Part shown: piece by piece, positions 1 to 6,421 of the stretch
Layout: each line of letters starts with the position of its first letter
How positions within the stretch are numbered: the stretch's first letter is position 1
Assembly (NCBI GenBank): GCA_026987995.1
Contig: JALSMC010000263.1
Span: 1 to 8,292 of the forward strand
Length of the DNA stretch: 8,292 bases
Direction: 5' to 3'
Source of the DNA: Sulfurimonas sp.
Lineage (GTDB): Bacteria > Campylobacterota > Campylobacteria > Campylobacterales > Sulfurimonadaceae
Notes under the pieces: model-generated
What the model was told of the DNA's origin: nothing
Database searches by the model: none
Seen by the model: the letters and a program-made list of their open reading frames with translations, nothing else
Program-made: the position numbers and the translations under genes

Positions 1-537
1 TGTGAGAAGCGAGACCTGATAACCACCAAACATATCAGCGATGATAGGAGCGAAATAGTAAAGTCCCCACATACCAAAGATGATAGAAGGAATAGCTGCT
101 AAAAGTTCAATCGCAATTCCTACAATATTTGAGATGTTTTTTGGTGCTATTTCAGCTAAAAAGACAGCGATACCCATTGCAATAGGAAGAGCAAACACGA
201 GAGCTATAAGAGTTGTGAGAAGTGTTCCGACGATAGGAACTAAACCACCGTACATAGTCTTACTGAGAGTGTCATCCTCATCTTCTAACATCATATCATC
301 TTCATCTTCGAGCATCATATCGTCTTCATCGATGATGTCATCACTAGAGTCCATTGCAGTTGAGGGTGATACTTCTAGTTGTACCTCTTTGTTCCAGTCT
401 GCGTTTGTTATAAAGTCAAAGCCAAACTCGTCAATAGCAGGCTTCGCAGCATTTACTAGAGTGATAAAGATACCTAAAAGTATGATAAAAACGATAGAAG
501 CACTACTTAAAGAGAGTTTTTGAAAGATTTTTTCCAT
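1..537 (-). CDS. pstC: Phosphate ABC transporter permease PstC (N-terminal 179 residues, cut by window edge)
   Basis: PstC is one of the two inner-membrane permease subunits of the high-affinity phosphate importer PstSCAB. The visible part starts MEKIFQKLSL, has a first membrane segment at about residues 12-31, then a periplasmic loop with FGFDFITNADWN (38-49), a typical PstC stretch. The next membrane segments begin at YGGLVPIVGTLLTTLIALVF (96-115), and GIAIELLAAIPSIIFGMWGL (140-159) is the family's strongly conserved block. Reading continues in frame to base 1, so the rest of the gene, and probably pstA and pstB, lies to the left. Between the tryptophan of DWN and YGG sits an acidic insertion of roughly 35-45 residues with an octapeptide repeat, absent from PstC proteins I can recall such as that of E. 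coli. No strong Shine-Dalgarno precedes the ATG. The gene is 78 bp downstream of the unknown 567-residue gene and has its own pho-box promoter. Confidence 0.95.
   Translation of the reverse strand, partial: MEKIFQKLSLSSASIVFIILLGIFITLVNAAKPAIDEFGFDFITNADWNKEVQLEVSPSTAMDSSDDIIDEDDMMLEDEDDMMLEDEDDTLSKTMYGGLVPIVGTLLTTLIALVFALPIAMGIAVFLAEIAPKNISNIVGIAIELLAAIPSIIFGMWGLYYFAPIIADMFGGYQVSLLT
271..327 (-). repeat. 24-bp tandem repeat coding an acidic octapeptide in PstC
   Basis: Two adjacent 24-bp units (327-304 and 303-280) followed by a 9-bp third start (279-271) encode EDDMMLED, EDDMMLED and EDD at PstC residues 71-89. The two full units differ at three bases, all synonymous (GAC/GAT for Asp, CTC/TTA for Leu), so the protein repeat is exact while the DNA has drifted. 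With the preceding SSDDIID the whole patch, residues 63-89, has no basic residue. By topology it should lie in the periplasmic loop after the first membrane segment. Confidence 0.85.
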
Positions 538-572
538 AGATATGCTGTGCCTAGTTTTAAAATTTATATGCA

Positions 573-605
573 ATATTATAGAAGTTTGGTTACATTAAGG
601 TTACA
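573..605 (-). promoter_or_regulatory. pho-box promoter of pstC
   Basis: On the minus strand two identical heptamers TGTAACC (605-599 and 594-588) are separated by TTAA, giving the 11-bp period of PhoB-type boxes. A -10 element follows, either TATAAT at 580-575 (7-bp gap) or TAATAT at 578-573 (9-bp gap, as at the other three sites here). The predicted start is near 567, about 30 bases ahead of the pstC ATG. It lies entirely between the stop of the upstream gene (616) and pstC, so pstC can be induced separately from pstS. Confidence 0.8.
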
Positions 606-615
606 GAGCCTTTTT

Positions 616-2319
616 TTAGAAGAATTCTATGAAGTCATCATCCCCAAATGCCTCTTCACTGACCGCTTCTTCTTTGTTACTCAGTGACATCTCTATTTGT
701 GCAATATTTGAGTAAAAAGACTTGTCCATAAAGTGTATATCTTCAGCAGTTTGCTCTATAAGTACTGTCCGTTTCCATTCTAGTAAATCGCTTACAAGCC
801 CTCTCATTAGCATAAGAAGCATTTCAGCATTTTCGTCTATCTCATATTCTGCAAGTTTTTGATTAAGTAGCATAAGGGAGTAGCTCAAATCTTTAAATTC
901 AAAAAGAGGATTAAGAACTCTTGTATACCCTTCAAAAAAATCTATGAGAGCGGAGTTGATATCTTCAGTATAGGCAGCAGCATAACTAAGTACATCTATA
1001 TCGCGTTCAAGTTCTCGAAGCTCTTCATAAACTTCTGAATCGATGTCTATCTCCGAGAAGTAGCTCTTAGCGGATGTAAAAGATATCTCTGGCTCTGTAA
1101 CAACTTCTAATTCTACAGCAGTTTGGACTTCTTCTTGGATCTCCTCTTTAGCATCAACACACTGGTAATCATGCTTAAATTTGTAACATATATCGACAAA
1201 GTAACGAAGAGCATCTGCTAAATCAATTGATGCTGCATTAAATGACTTTATGTTTTCTTCTTCGGCATAAAGATGCTGATTCCATGTATTAAAAGATTCT
1301 AGTATGTATAAAAAGATATCTTGCAGATCTTGATCATTTTTTGAGAGTAGATAAGAAATCGTGTGAGTGAGTGCAAGCTCATGAACATTTGCTAGGTACT
1401 GTGTAATTTCTTTGAGTCCACTGATATCTTTTATATGTGCTTTAAACACTGCAAGGTCAAGACTAAAGGTTGTTTCAGTTTCTTGTGTAGGATTATTAAT
1501 TAATGCATCAGCTGCTTTATAGAGTGCCATATCAACTCGTCCAGCTTCACTTCTCTTTTCTTGAAGTTTTCTAAAAGTGCTATTGTCTTGAATCCTAGAA
1601 GTTCTCTCCATATCATTTGCATCGGTTATGAGCATTGAGCATGCTAGCTCTTCGTTTGTTTTATAATGAGTGCTTTTCTTAAGCTGTGTTTGATCCGATT
1701 TTTTAAAGAAGTTTTTGCCTATCTTATTGAAAACATAGTTAACTCTTTGAATAGGAACTGTAATATTGTTATAAAATTCTAGTTCATCATTCGTAATATC
1801 TGTACAGAATATTTTATGTATTTTTTTTCTTGAAGTGATATTGAGTTGGTCTAAAAAAACTATATGTAAATCATTTTCTTGGATGATATAAATACGATAC
1901 TTGTTTGTTGAATGTTGTGTTTTCTCTATATGACAAGATTCAAACTCTGTGTATTCATAGTTTTTTATGTATTTTGAAAGTAGGTACTCTTCATCAAGAG
2001 TGGTATGTGATAAATAGCTGTCAAAGTGCTTGTTTGAAGCACCAAAACGACGTTTTCCTAAGGTAGAGAAGAAAAGTCTTCTTCTCTCTCTGTTGTTTAT
2101 ACAGACATTTGCTATTTCTAAGAAGTATGTCCTATCCATCTTTATATTCATATGTCTTACATTAATTGAACTATCATCATTTTCATGATACTGAATGTAC
2201 TGCACAAAATGTTTAATGTTGTCTTCATCATTGAGGTAGATGATGTTTTCAAACTTACCACTTGGAGTAGTGGTAGAGTCTGTCTGAAATGTGAAAGAAT
2301 GTGATAAAAGATTTTTCAT
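616..2319 (-). CDS. Unknown cytoplasmic protein, 567 residues, inserted between pstS and pstC
   Basis: I do not recognise this protein. It has no signal peptide and no membrane segment, so it is probably cytoplasmic. The N-terminal part (about 1-220) is mixed in composition, with basic clusters such as NNRERRRLFF (75-84) and KKIHKIF (165-171). Residues about 245-390 look mostly helical. A glutamate-rich linker follows (about 391-412). A second helical part (about 416-547) contains YEELRELERDID (431-442) and a block with DLLEW (511-515), DIHF (527-530) and SFYSNIAQIE (534-543). The tail is acidic, ending GDDDFIEFF. I get an impression that the C-terminal block resembles a helical module common in Campylobacterota proteins, but I cannot name a family. 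No HPt, receiver or kinase motif is evident. The gene starts 35 bp after pstS with no pho box between, suggesting co-transcription with pstS. A weak GAG-type ribosome site precedes the ATG. A role in phosphate uptake or signalling is inferred from position only. Confidence 0.85.
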   Translation of the reverse strand: MKNLLSHSFTFQTDSTTTPSGKFENIIYLNDEDNIKHFVQYIQYHENDDSSINVRHMNIKMDRTYFLEIANVCINNRERRRLFFSTLGKRRFGASNKHFDSYLSHTTLDEEYLLSKYIKNYEYTEFESCHIEKTQHSTNKYRIYIIQENDLHIVFLDQLNITSRKKIHKIFCTDITNDELEFYNNITVPIQRVNYVFNKIGKNFFKKSDQTQLKKSTHYKTNEELACSMLITDANDMERTSRIQDNSTFRKLQEKRSEAGRVDMALYKAADALINNPTQETETTFSLDLAVFKAHIKDISGLKEITQYLANVHELALTHTISYLLSKNDQDLQDIFLYILESFNTWNQHLYAEEENIKSFNAASIDLADALRYFVDICYKFKHDYQCVDAKEEIQEEVQTAVELEVVTEPEISFTSAKSYFSEIDIDSEVYEELRELERDIDVLSYAAAYTEDINSALIDFFEGYTRVLNPLFEFKDLSYSLMLLNQKLAEYEIDENAEMLLMLMRGLVSDLLEWKRTVLIEQTAEDIHFMDKSFYSNIAQIEMSLSNKEEAVSEEAFGDDDFIEFF

Positions 2320-2354
2320 AACTAGAACTCTAACATAATTAGACTAACAAGGGA

Positions 2355-3359
2355 TTATTTTATTCCTTTTTCAGCCCAATAAGTTTCTATCTTTGAAGTT
2401 AAGCTCTCAGGTAATGGAACAAAACCTAAACTTTTTGCTATTGTTTGACCATTTGTATAACACCATCTGTAAAATGCAGTAACTCTTTTGTTCGTTGCTT
2501 CTTTTTCTGCTGGAACTAAGATAAAAGTAGCCGCTACCATAGGGTAAGACTCTGCACCTTTAGGGTCAGCGATAACAGAATAAAAATCTTTCGCAGGATC
2601 AAGTGTCGCTTTAGCAGCTGCTATTTGAAAAGACTTGAGTGTTGGTTTGATGAAGTTTCCTTCACGGTTTTCTACTGTTGCCATTGCGATGTCATTGTTC
2701 TTAGCATCTGCATAGTCAATGTAACCAACTGAGTACTTAGTCTGCTTGAGAAGTGCAGCAACACCAGAGTTCGTTTTCCCACCGATGTGGTGATTTCCTG
2801 GCCAGTTAAGTGACTTTTTAGCACCATAAGTCTTTCTCCAAGTTTTATCTACTTTTGAAAGATAGTAAGTAAAGTTGTAAGTTGTTCCTGAACCATCTGC
2901 ACGGTGTACAAAAGTTAGTTTTTCATGTGGTAGTTTTACACCTGCATTTGCTGAAGCTATAAGTGCATCATCCCAAAACTTAACAGTTCCATTTGCAATC
3001 GCAACAGTAGCCGCACGGGAAAGTTTAAGTCCGCTTACGCCGGGAATATTGTAACCCATAGTGATAGCACCAACTACACCTGGAAACTGATATAAACCAT
3101 TTTTCTTTAATACTTTAGGGCTTAAAGGCTTGTCAGTTCCAGCAAAATCAACTGCACGAGCTTTAGCATCTTTGATTCCTTTAGAAGAACCTTTTTTAAT
3201 GTAGTCAATTTTAAGACCTGTTTCTTTGTTGTAAGCTTTTAACCATTTTTGGTAAACACTGTATGGAAATGAAGCACCACTACCTTTAAGTACATCGTTT
3301 GCGTTAAGTGATGTGAAGAGAACAGTTGTAGCTAGTGCTACTGTGATAAGTTTAGTCAT
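2355..3359 (-). CDS. pstS: Periplasmic phosphate-binding protein PstS
   Basis: PstS captures inorganic phosphate in the periplasm and delivers it to the PstCA permease. The 334-residue product begins with a Sec signal peptide, MTKLITVALATTVLFTSLNA, cleaved probably after residue 20. Ligand-loop motifs typical of the family follow: GSGASFP (26-32), GSSKG (57-61), FAGTDKPL (72-79, with the buried Asp76) and HRADGSGTT (152-160, with Arg153, Ser157, Gly158 and Thr159), matching positions that bind phosphate in E. coli PstS. The length is normal. The protein is lysine-rich. AAAGGA (3374-3369) is the ribosome site, 9 bases ahead of the ATG. The gene is read from a pho-box promoter in the divergent intergenic region shared with the porin gene, and the next gene on the strand is the unknown 567-residue ORF rather than pstC. 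Confidence 0.97.
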   Translation of the reverse strand: MTKLITVALATTVLFTSLNANDVLKGSGASFPYSVYQKWLKAYNKETGLKIDYIKKGSSKGIKDAKARAVDFAGTDKPLSPKVLKKNGLYQFPGVVGAITMGYNIPGVSGLKLSRAATVAIANGTVKFWDDALIASANAGVKLPHEKLTFVHRADGSGTTYNFTYYLSKVDKTWRKTYGAKKSLNWPGNHHIGGKTNSGVAALLKQTKYSVGYIDYADAKNNDIAMATVENREGNFIKPTLKSFQIAAAKATLDPAKDFYSVIADPKGAESYPMVAATFILVPAEKEATNKRVTAFYRWCYTNGQTIAKSLGFVPLPESLTSKIETYWAEKGIK

Positions 3360-3392
3360 TTATCTAAATCCTTTGAATATTTAAGTGGTGGA

Positions 3393-3425
3393 AGTATAAA
3401 ACACTTGGGTTACGCTTTAGTTACA
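3393..3425 (-). promoter_or_regulatory. pho-box promoter of pstS
   Basis: Minus-strand heptamers TGTAACT (3425-3419) and CGTAACC (3414-3408) are separated by AAAG, an 11-bp period. A TATACT -10 element lies at 3398-3393, exactly 9 bp after the box. There is no good -35 hexamer, as expected for an activator-dependent Pho promoter where the box replaces it. The predicted start is near 3386, giving a leader of about 27 bases. Confidence 0.82.
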
Positions 3426-3502
3426 AAAGCTCTTGCGAATATTTGCCTTACATTATATATGTGTTTAAAGAGTCTTTAGAATGATGACAAGATGGTTTCA
3501 TT

Positions 3503-3535
3503 TGTAACCAAGTTGTAATCGCCTTGTAATATAAT
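3503..3535 (+). promoter_or_regulatory. pho-box promoter of the porin gene, with a third repeat
   Basis: Plus-strand heptamers TGTAACC (3503-3509) and TGTAATC (3514-3520) have an 11-bp period, and a third copy TGTAATA (3525-3531) follows in the same register, overlapping the TATAAT -10 (3530-3535). The gap from the second heptamer to the -10 is 9 bp. The predicted start is near 3542. This box faces away from the pstS box, about 78 bp from it, so the 211-bp intergenic region drives both genes divergently. Confidence 0.82.
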
Positions 3536-3570
3536 TCGTCAACTTAAAAATAACACCAAGGAATTAAAAA

Positions 3571-4905
3571 ATGAAAAAAATTGTTTTATCAACAATAGCT
3601 GCTTTAACTGTTGCTTCTTTATCTGCAAATGCAGGAGAAATTAAACTATACCAAAATGCTGATGGTCAAGTGTTCACAACACCTGCAGCTGATCGTACTG
3701 CTTTAGATATGAGTAGTGTAAGTGGTTCAAAAAAGTCTATCACTATTGTTGACAAAAAATCTCCGGATTTTTTACTTGGTAAGCAGACTCATATTAATAT
3801 GAAATTTGTCGCTGATGATAACTCAGATATGTGGTTAAAAGCTGGTGTACGTATTCAAGGTACATTTGAAAATGTAAGTACGAACTATACTAATGCGGCA
3901 ACAGCTGATATAAGTACTCCTGATGCTTATCTTCGCCGTGTTCGTTTTGAAGTAGCCGCTGGTTTTAACAAGTGGGCTTCATTTGTAATGGATGTTAGAA
4001 ATGATAAAGCAAACTTTGAAGATGATGGAGAAAAAGGATTTAATGTAGGTGATGCTTATGTGAAAATCAAAAAACCTTTTAATACTTCACTTGTAAACTT
4101 TAAACTTTACCGTGCAAAAATTGATGTTTCTCGTACTGAAACTGTAAAATCTGCAAGAGTTATCGCTTATGATAGACCAAAAGTAGCTGATGAAGCAGCA
4201 CAGTACATCACACATAACCGTCGTGGAACAAATATTCAAGCATACGGTGATTGGGATAAAAAAGTTCACTATCAAATAGCAGCAGGTGATGGTGTTGCCT
4301 CTGCTAAACTTGTAGATGCTAAAGGGAATAAAATCGGTAGCAATATTACACAAGGTAGTTTCTTCTATGGTGGTAAAGTTGTACTTTCTCCATTTGATGG
4401 TTGGGAAGAGACAAAGAGAACTGAAACATATTTTGCTCAAGGGAAACACTTTGAAATAGGTGCTGCATACTGGGCAAGTGAAAATATTGATACTCTTGGA
4501 GTCATAGCACAGAAGATAGACCATACACTAGTTAACCTTGAGATGTCTGCACACTATAAAGGTCTTTTCGTTCAGGCTGAGTACTTTGATTTTGATGGTG
4601 TTGTTGAAGACTGGACTACTTCTACTACAACTGGTAAGTCATCAGGTTGGTATGCAACGAGTGAATATGTAATCGAGTCATTAAACTTCCTTGCTCCATT
4701 TGTTAGATATGAGTCTTGGAATAAGTTCGAAGGTAAAGATGGTTATGACTATACAGCAGCAACAGCTGGTGTAAACTGGTACCTTAAAGGTAACTCTATT
4801 AAAGCTGGTTTAGTGTATCAAACTGAAGAGTATGGTGCAGGATTTGGAGTAAATGGAGAAAAAAGTATAGATACAGTTAGACTTACATCTCAGTTCTTCT
4901 TTTAG
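3571..4905 (+). CDS. OprO/OprP-like phosphate-selective outer-membrane porin
   Basis: The 444-residue product has a signal peptide (MKKIVLSTIAALTVASLSANA, cleaved near residue 21) and alternating amphipathic strands ending in phenylalanines (RLTSQFFF), the C-terminal signature of outer-membrane barrels. Strand-like segments include MWLKAGVRIQGTFENV, RRVRFEVAAGFNKWASFVM and VNFKLYRAKIDVSR. The pattern of an early barrel strand followed by RRVRFEV and NVGDAYVKI fits the phosphate-selective porin O/P family, in which trimeric barrels use lysine and arginine residues to conduct phosphate or polyphosphate. Position next to pstS and a pho-box promoter support a phosphate role, but selectivity is inferred and a general anion porin is possible. 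AAGGA at 3558-3562 gives a good ribosome site 8 bases before the ATG. It is read singly and ends before a shared terminator. Confidence 0.88.
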   Translation: MKKIVLSTIAALTVASLSANAGEIKLYQNADGQVFTTPAADRTALDMSSVSGSKKSITIVDKKSPDFLLGKQTHINMKFVADDNSDMWLKAGVRIQGTFENVSTNYTNAATADISTPDAYLRRVRFEVAAGFNKWASFVMDVRNDKANFEDDGEKGFNVGDAYVKIKKPFNTSLVNFKLYRAKIDVSRTETVKSARVIAYDRPKVADEAAQYITHNRRGTNIQAYGDWDKKVHYQIAAGDGVASAKLVDAKGNKIGSNITQGSFFYGGKVVLSPFDGWEETKRTETYFAQGKHFEIGAAYWASENIDTLGVIAQKIDHTLVNLEMSAHYKGLFVQAEYFDFDGVVEDWTTSTTTGKSSGWYATSEYVIESLNFLAPFVRYESWNKFEGKDGYDYTAATAGVNWYLKGNSIKAGLVYQTEEYGAGFGVNGEKSIDTVRLTSQFFF

Positions 4906-4966
4906 AGAAGAGCTGCAAGAAAAGTAATAGCTAGACAAACAAATTTAAAATTCCATTTCTCCTTAT

Positions 4967-4990
4967 AAAAGACTCTTTAAAGAGTCTTTT
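4967..4990. terminator. Bidirectional intrinsic terminator between porin and regulator genes
   Basis: A perfect 24-bp palindrome (half-site AAAAGACTCTTT) lies between the convergent genes. Because it is flanked by A runs on one side and T runs on the other, the RNA from either strand forms a hairpin ending in a U tract. Its last base is also the final base of the second regulator gene's TAA stop codon. The bases between the porin stop and the palindrome (4906-4966) show nothing else. Confidence 0.85.
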
Positions 4991-5670
4991 TAAGCTATCA
5001 AATATCCCACACCACGAATAGTTTTTATATAATCTTTATCTTTTAATGGATCTATCTTCTCCTTTAATCTTTTTATAGCAACATTAACAGTTTTTGGGTG
5101 GATGTTCTCACTATCTTTCCAAACAAATTTTAATAAGAAGTCCCTGTCAAGTACTTTTCCACGGTTGTTTAGAAGAATCTGTAGTAAAGAAGTTTCCAGG
5201 TTTGTGAGTGTTATATCTTGGCTGTCAATAGAAACCTTATGCATATTTAAATCAAGCTTCATATCTTTGTATGTTATATCTTCAAGTTCATCTTTGAGTT
5301 CATGACTTGAGCGTTTAAGTACCGCTTTTATGCGTAAGATTAGCTCTTCTATGTCAAAAGGTTTAGTAATGTAGTCGTCCCCACCTTTTAAAAAACCTTC
5401 TTTTATCTCTTCACTAGAACTTTTTGCAGATAAAAAAATGACAGGAGTATTGATATTTTTACTTCGAAGCATCTCAACATAGTAAGACCCTTCGATGTCA
5501 GGTAAGTTTCTATCCATAAGAATAAGATCGATATTTTCTTGAAGTAGGGCAGAACGCACATTTTTAGTACTTAAAAAGCCTAGAACATCAAAACCAGCGC
5601 AAATGAGGTTGTATTCTAAGAGTTCGAGCATATCGCTGTCGTCATCTACTATAAGTATCTGTTGTTTCAT
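4990..5670 (-). CDS. OmpR/PhoB-type response regulator, second of a tandem pair
   Basis: A DNA-binding two-component response regulator of 226 residues. The receiver domain (about 1-120) has the acidic pocket Asp9-Asp10-Asp11, phospho-acceptor Asp53 in LMDRNLP, Ser81 in LSAK and Lys103 in TKPF. A winged-helix domain follows (about 130-226) with recognition helix KTVNVAIKRLKEKID and the wing IKTIRGVGYL. An in-frame ATG at 5703 would add 11 residues inside the previous gene, but the start at 5670 is preferred because GGAGAG (5679-5674) precedes it and the receiver then begins as MKQQILIVDDD, collinear with its neighbour. The upstream regulator stops at 5681, 10 bp away, so the two are co-transcribed. 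It is a close paralogue of that protein (about 70 identical residues of the first 122 by hand). PhoB/PhosR function is inferred from similarity and context; its kinase is not in the window. Confidence 0.93.
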   Translation of the reverse strand: MKQQILIVDDDSDMLELLEYNLICAGFDVLGFLSTKNVRSALLQENIDLILMDRNLPDIEGSYYVEMLRSKNINTPVIFLSAKSSSEEIKEGFLKGGDDYITKPFDIEELILRIKAVLKRSSHELKDELEDITYKDMKLDLNMHKVSIDSQDITLTNLETSLLQILLNNRGKVLDRDFLLKFVWKDSENIHPKTVNVAIKRLKEKIDPLKDKDYIKTIRGVGYLIA

Positions 5671-5680
5671 ACACTCTCCA

Positions 5681-6355
5681 TCATGATAGTTTATATCCGA
5701 CACCGCGGATAGTTTGAATATAATTTTTTGTTTTATCGTGGTCTATCTTATCTTTTAGTCTTGTTATGGCTACATTGACAGTTTTATATTGGTTGAGTCC
5801 ATCGTTCTTCCATACATTTTCTAGGAGATAGTCACGGTCTAAGATACTGTTTTTGTTGCGTATAAACTCATAAAGTAAATCAAACTCTAGTTTCGTAATC
5901 TCAACAGGAGCATCTCCAACTGTGAGTGTTCGTGCATCCATATCTAAAAGTAAATCACGATGACGGATATTGCCCTCAACACTCTGTTTAGATGTGCGTT
6001 TGAGGATGGATTTGATGCGAAGAATAAGCTCTTTCATGTTAAATGGTTTAGTCATATAATCATCCCCACCACGTAAAAAACCCTCTTCAATCTCGGAGTC
6101 CTTATCTTTAGCACTCAGATAGATAACTGGCGTTTGCATGCCATCTTTTCGAAGACTATCGATGAACTCACTCCCTTCCATCCCAGGAAGATTTCTGTCC
6201 ATGATGATTAGCTCAATATCTTCTTCTTCGAGGAGAGTAGCAACTGTTTTAGTATTTAAAAAACCAACGACATCGAAGTCTTCTTTAGAGAGGTTATACT
6301 CGATGAGGTCAAGTAAATCTTCTTCATCCTCTACAACAACAATTTTAGTATTCAT
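5681..6355 (-). CDS. OmpR/PhoB-type response regulator, first of a tandem pair (probable phosphate regulator)
   Basis: A 224-residue OmpR-family regulator. The receiver domain shows Glu9-Asp10-Glu11, phospho-acceptor Asp53 in IMDRNLP, Ser81 in LSAK and Lys103 in TKPF. The C-terminal winged helix has the recognition helix KTVNVAITRLKDKID and the wing IQTIRGVGYKLS, with the recognition helix nearly the same as in the downstream paralogue. GGGAG (6369-6365) sits 9 bases ahead of the ATG. It is preceded by a pho-box promoter, consistent with positive autoregulation as known for phoB, and is co-transcribed with the second regulator. Functionally it is the best candidate for the protein binding all four pho boxes here, equivalent to PhoB of E. 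coli or PhosR of Campylobacter. No histidine kinase adjoins it, so the cognate sensor must be elsewhere. Confidence 0.94.
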   Translation of the reverse strand: MNTKIVVVEDEEDLLDLIEYNLSKEDFDVVGFLNTKTVATLLEEEDIELIIMDRNLPGMEGSEFIDSLRKDGMQTPVIYLSAKDKDSEIEEGFLRGGDDYMTKPFNMKELILRIKSILKRTSKQSVEGNIRHRDLLLDMDARTLTVGDAPVEITKLEFDLLYEFIRNKNSILDRDYLLENVWKNDGLNQYKTVNVAITRLKDKIDHDKTKNYIQTIRGVGYKLS

Positions 6356-6385
6356 TTAGATTTTCTCCCATATTTATATACTACA

Positions 6386-6418
6386 ATTATAGAGCTATCA
6401 GGTTACGGGTTAGTTACA
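6386..6418 (-). promoter_or_regulatory. pho-box promoter of the regulator pair (autoregulatory)
   Basis: Minus-strand heptamers TGTAACT (6418-6412) and CGTAACC (6407-6401) are separated by AACC, an 11-bp period, and TATAAT (6391-6386) follows after exactly 9 bp. The heptamers are identical to the pair ahead of pstS. The predicted start is near 6379, giving a leader of about 24 bases. The box begins only 3 bp after the stop codon of the upstream receptor gene, and I see no terminator between them. Confidence 0.82.
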
Positions 6419-6421
6419 TGT

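Noticed and set aside
80..523. Plus-strand reading frame of 147 codons, serine-rich
   Set aside because: It is antisense to pstC; its serine run is only the complement of the acidic repeat, and no ribosome site supports it.
286..547. Possible internal duplication of the helical halves or an HPt phosphotransfer domain in the unknown 567-residue protein (approximate residues given as start and end)
   Set aside because: Aligning the two parts on Trp345 and Trp515 gives only scattered matches, and no HPt-type histidine motif is visible, so neither claim can be supported by eye.
2700..3060. Isolated TGTAACC heptamers inside pstS (near 2720 and 3051)
   Set aside because: They lack a second heptamer at 11-bp spacing and a following -10, and they fall in coding sequence.
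3464..3477. TTTAAAGAGTCTTT in the pstS/porin intergenic region, identical to part of the terminator at 4976-4989
   Set aside because: A 14-base AT-rich match with no stem long enough to terminate; probably chance, and no role can be supported.
4087..4524. Minus-strand reading frame of 145 codons, cysteine-rich
   Set aside because: It is antisense to the porin gene, which has clear protein-level evidence; the composition is that of a shadow frame.
5102..5305. Plus-strand reading frame of 67 codons
   Set aside because: It is antisense to the DNA-binding domain of the second regulator, with no supporting signals.
6138..6359. Plus-strand reading frame of 73 codons
   Set aside because: It is antisense to the receiver domain of the first regulator; its serine-rich stretch mirrors acidic codons.
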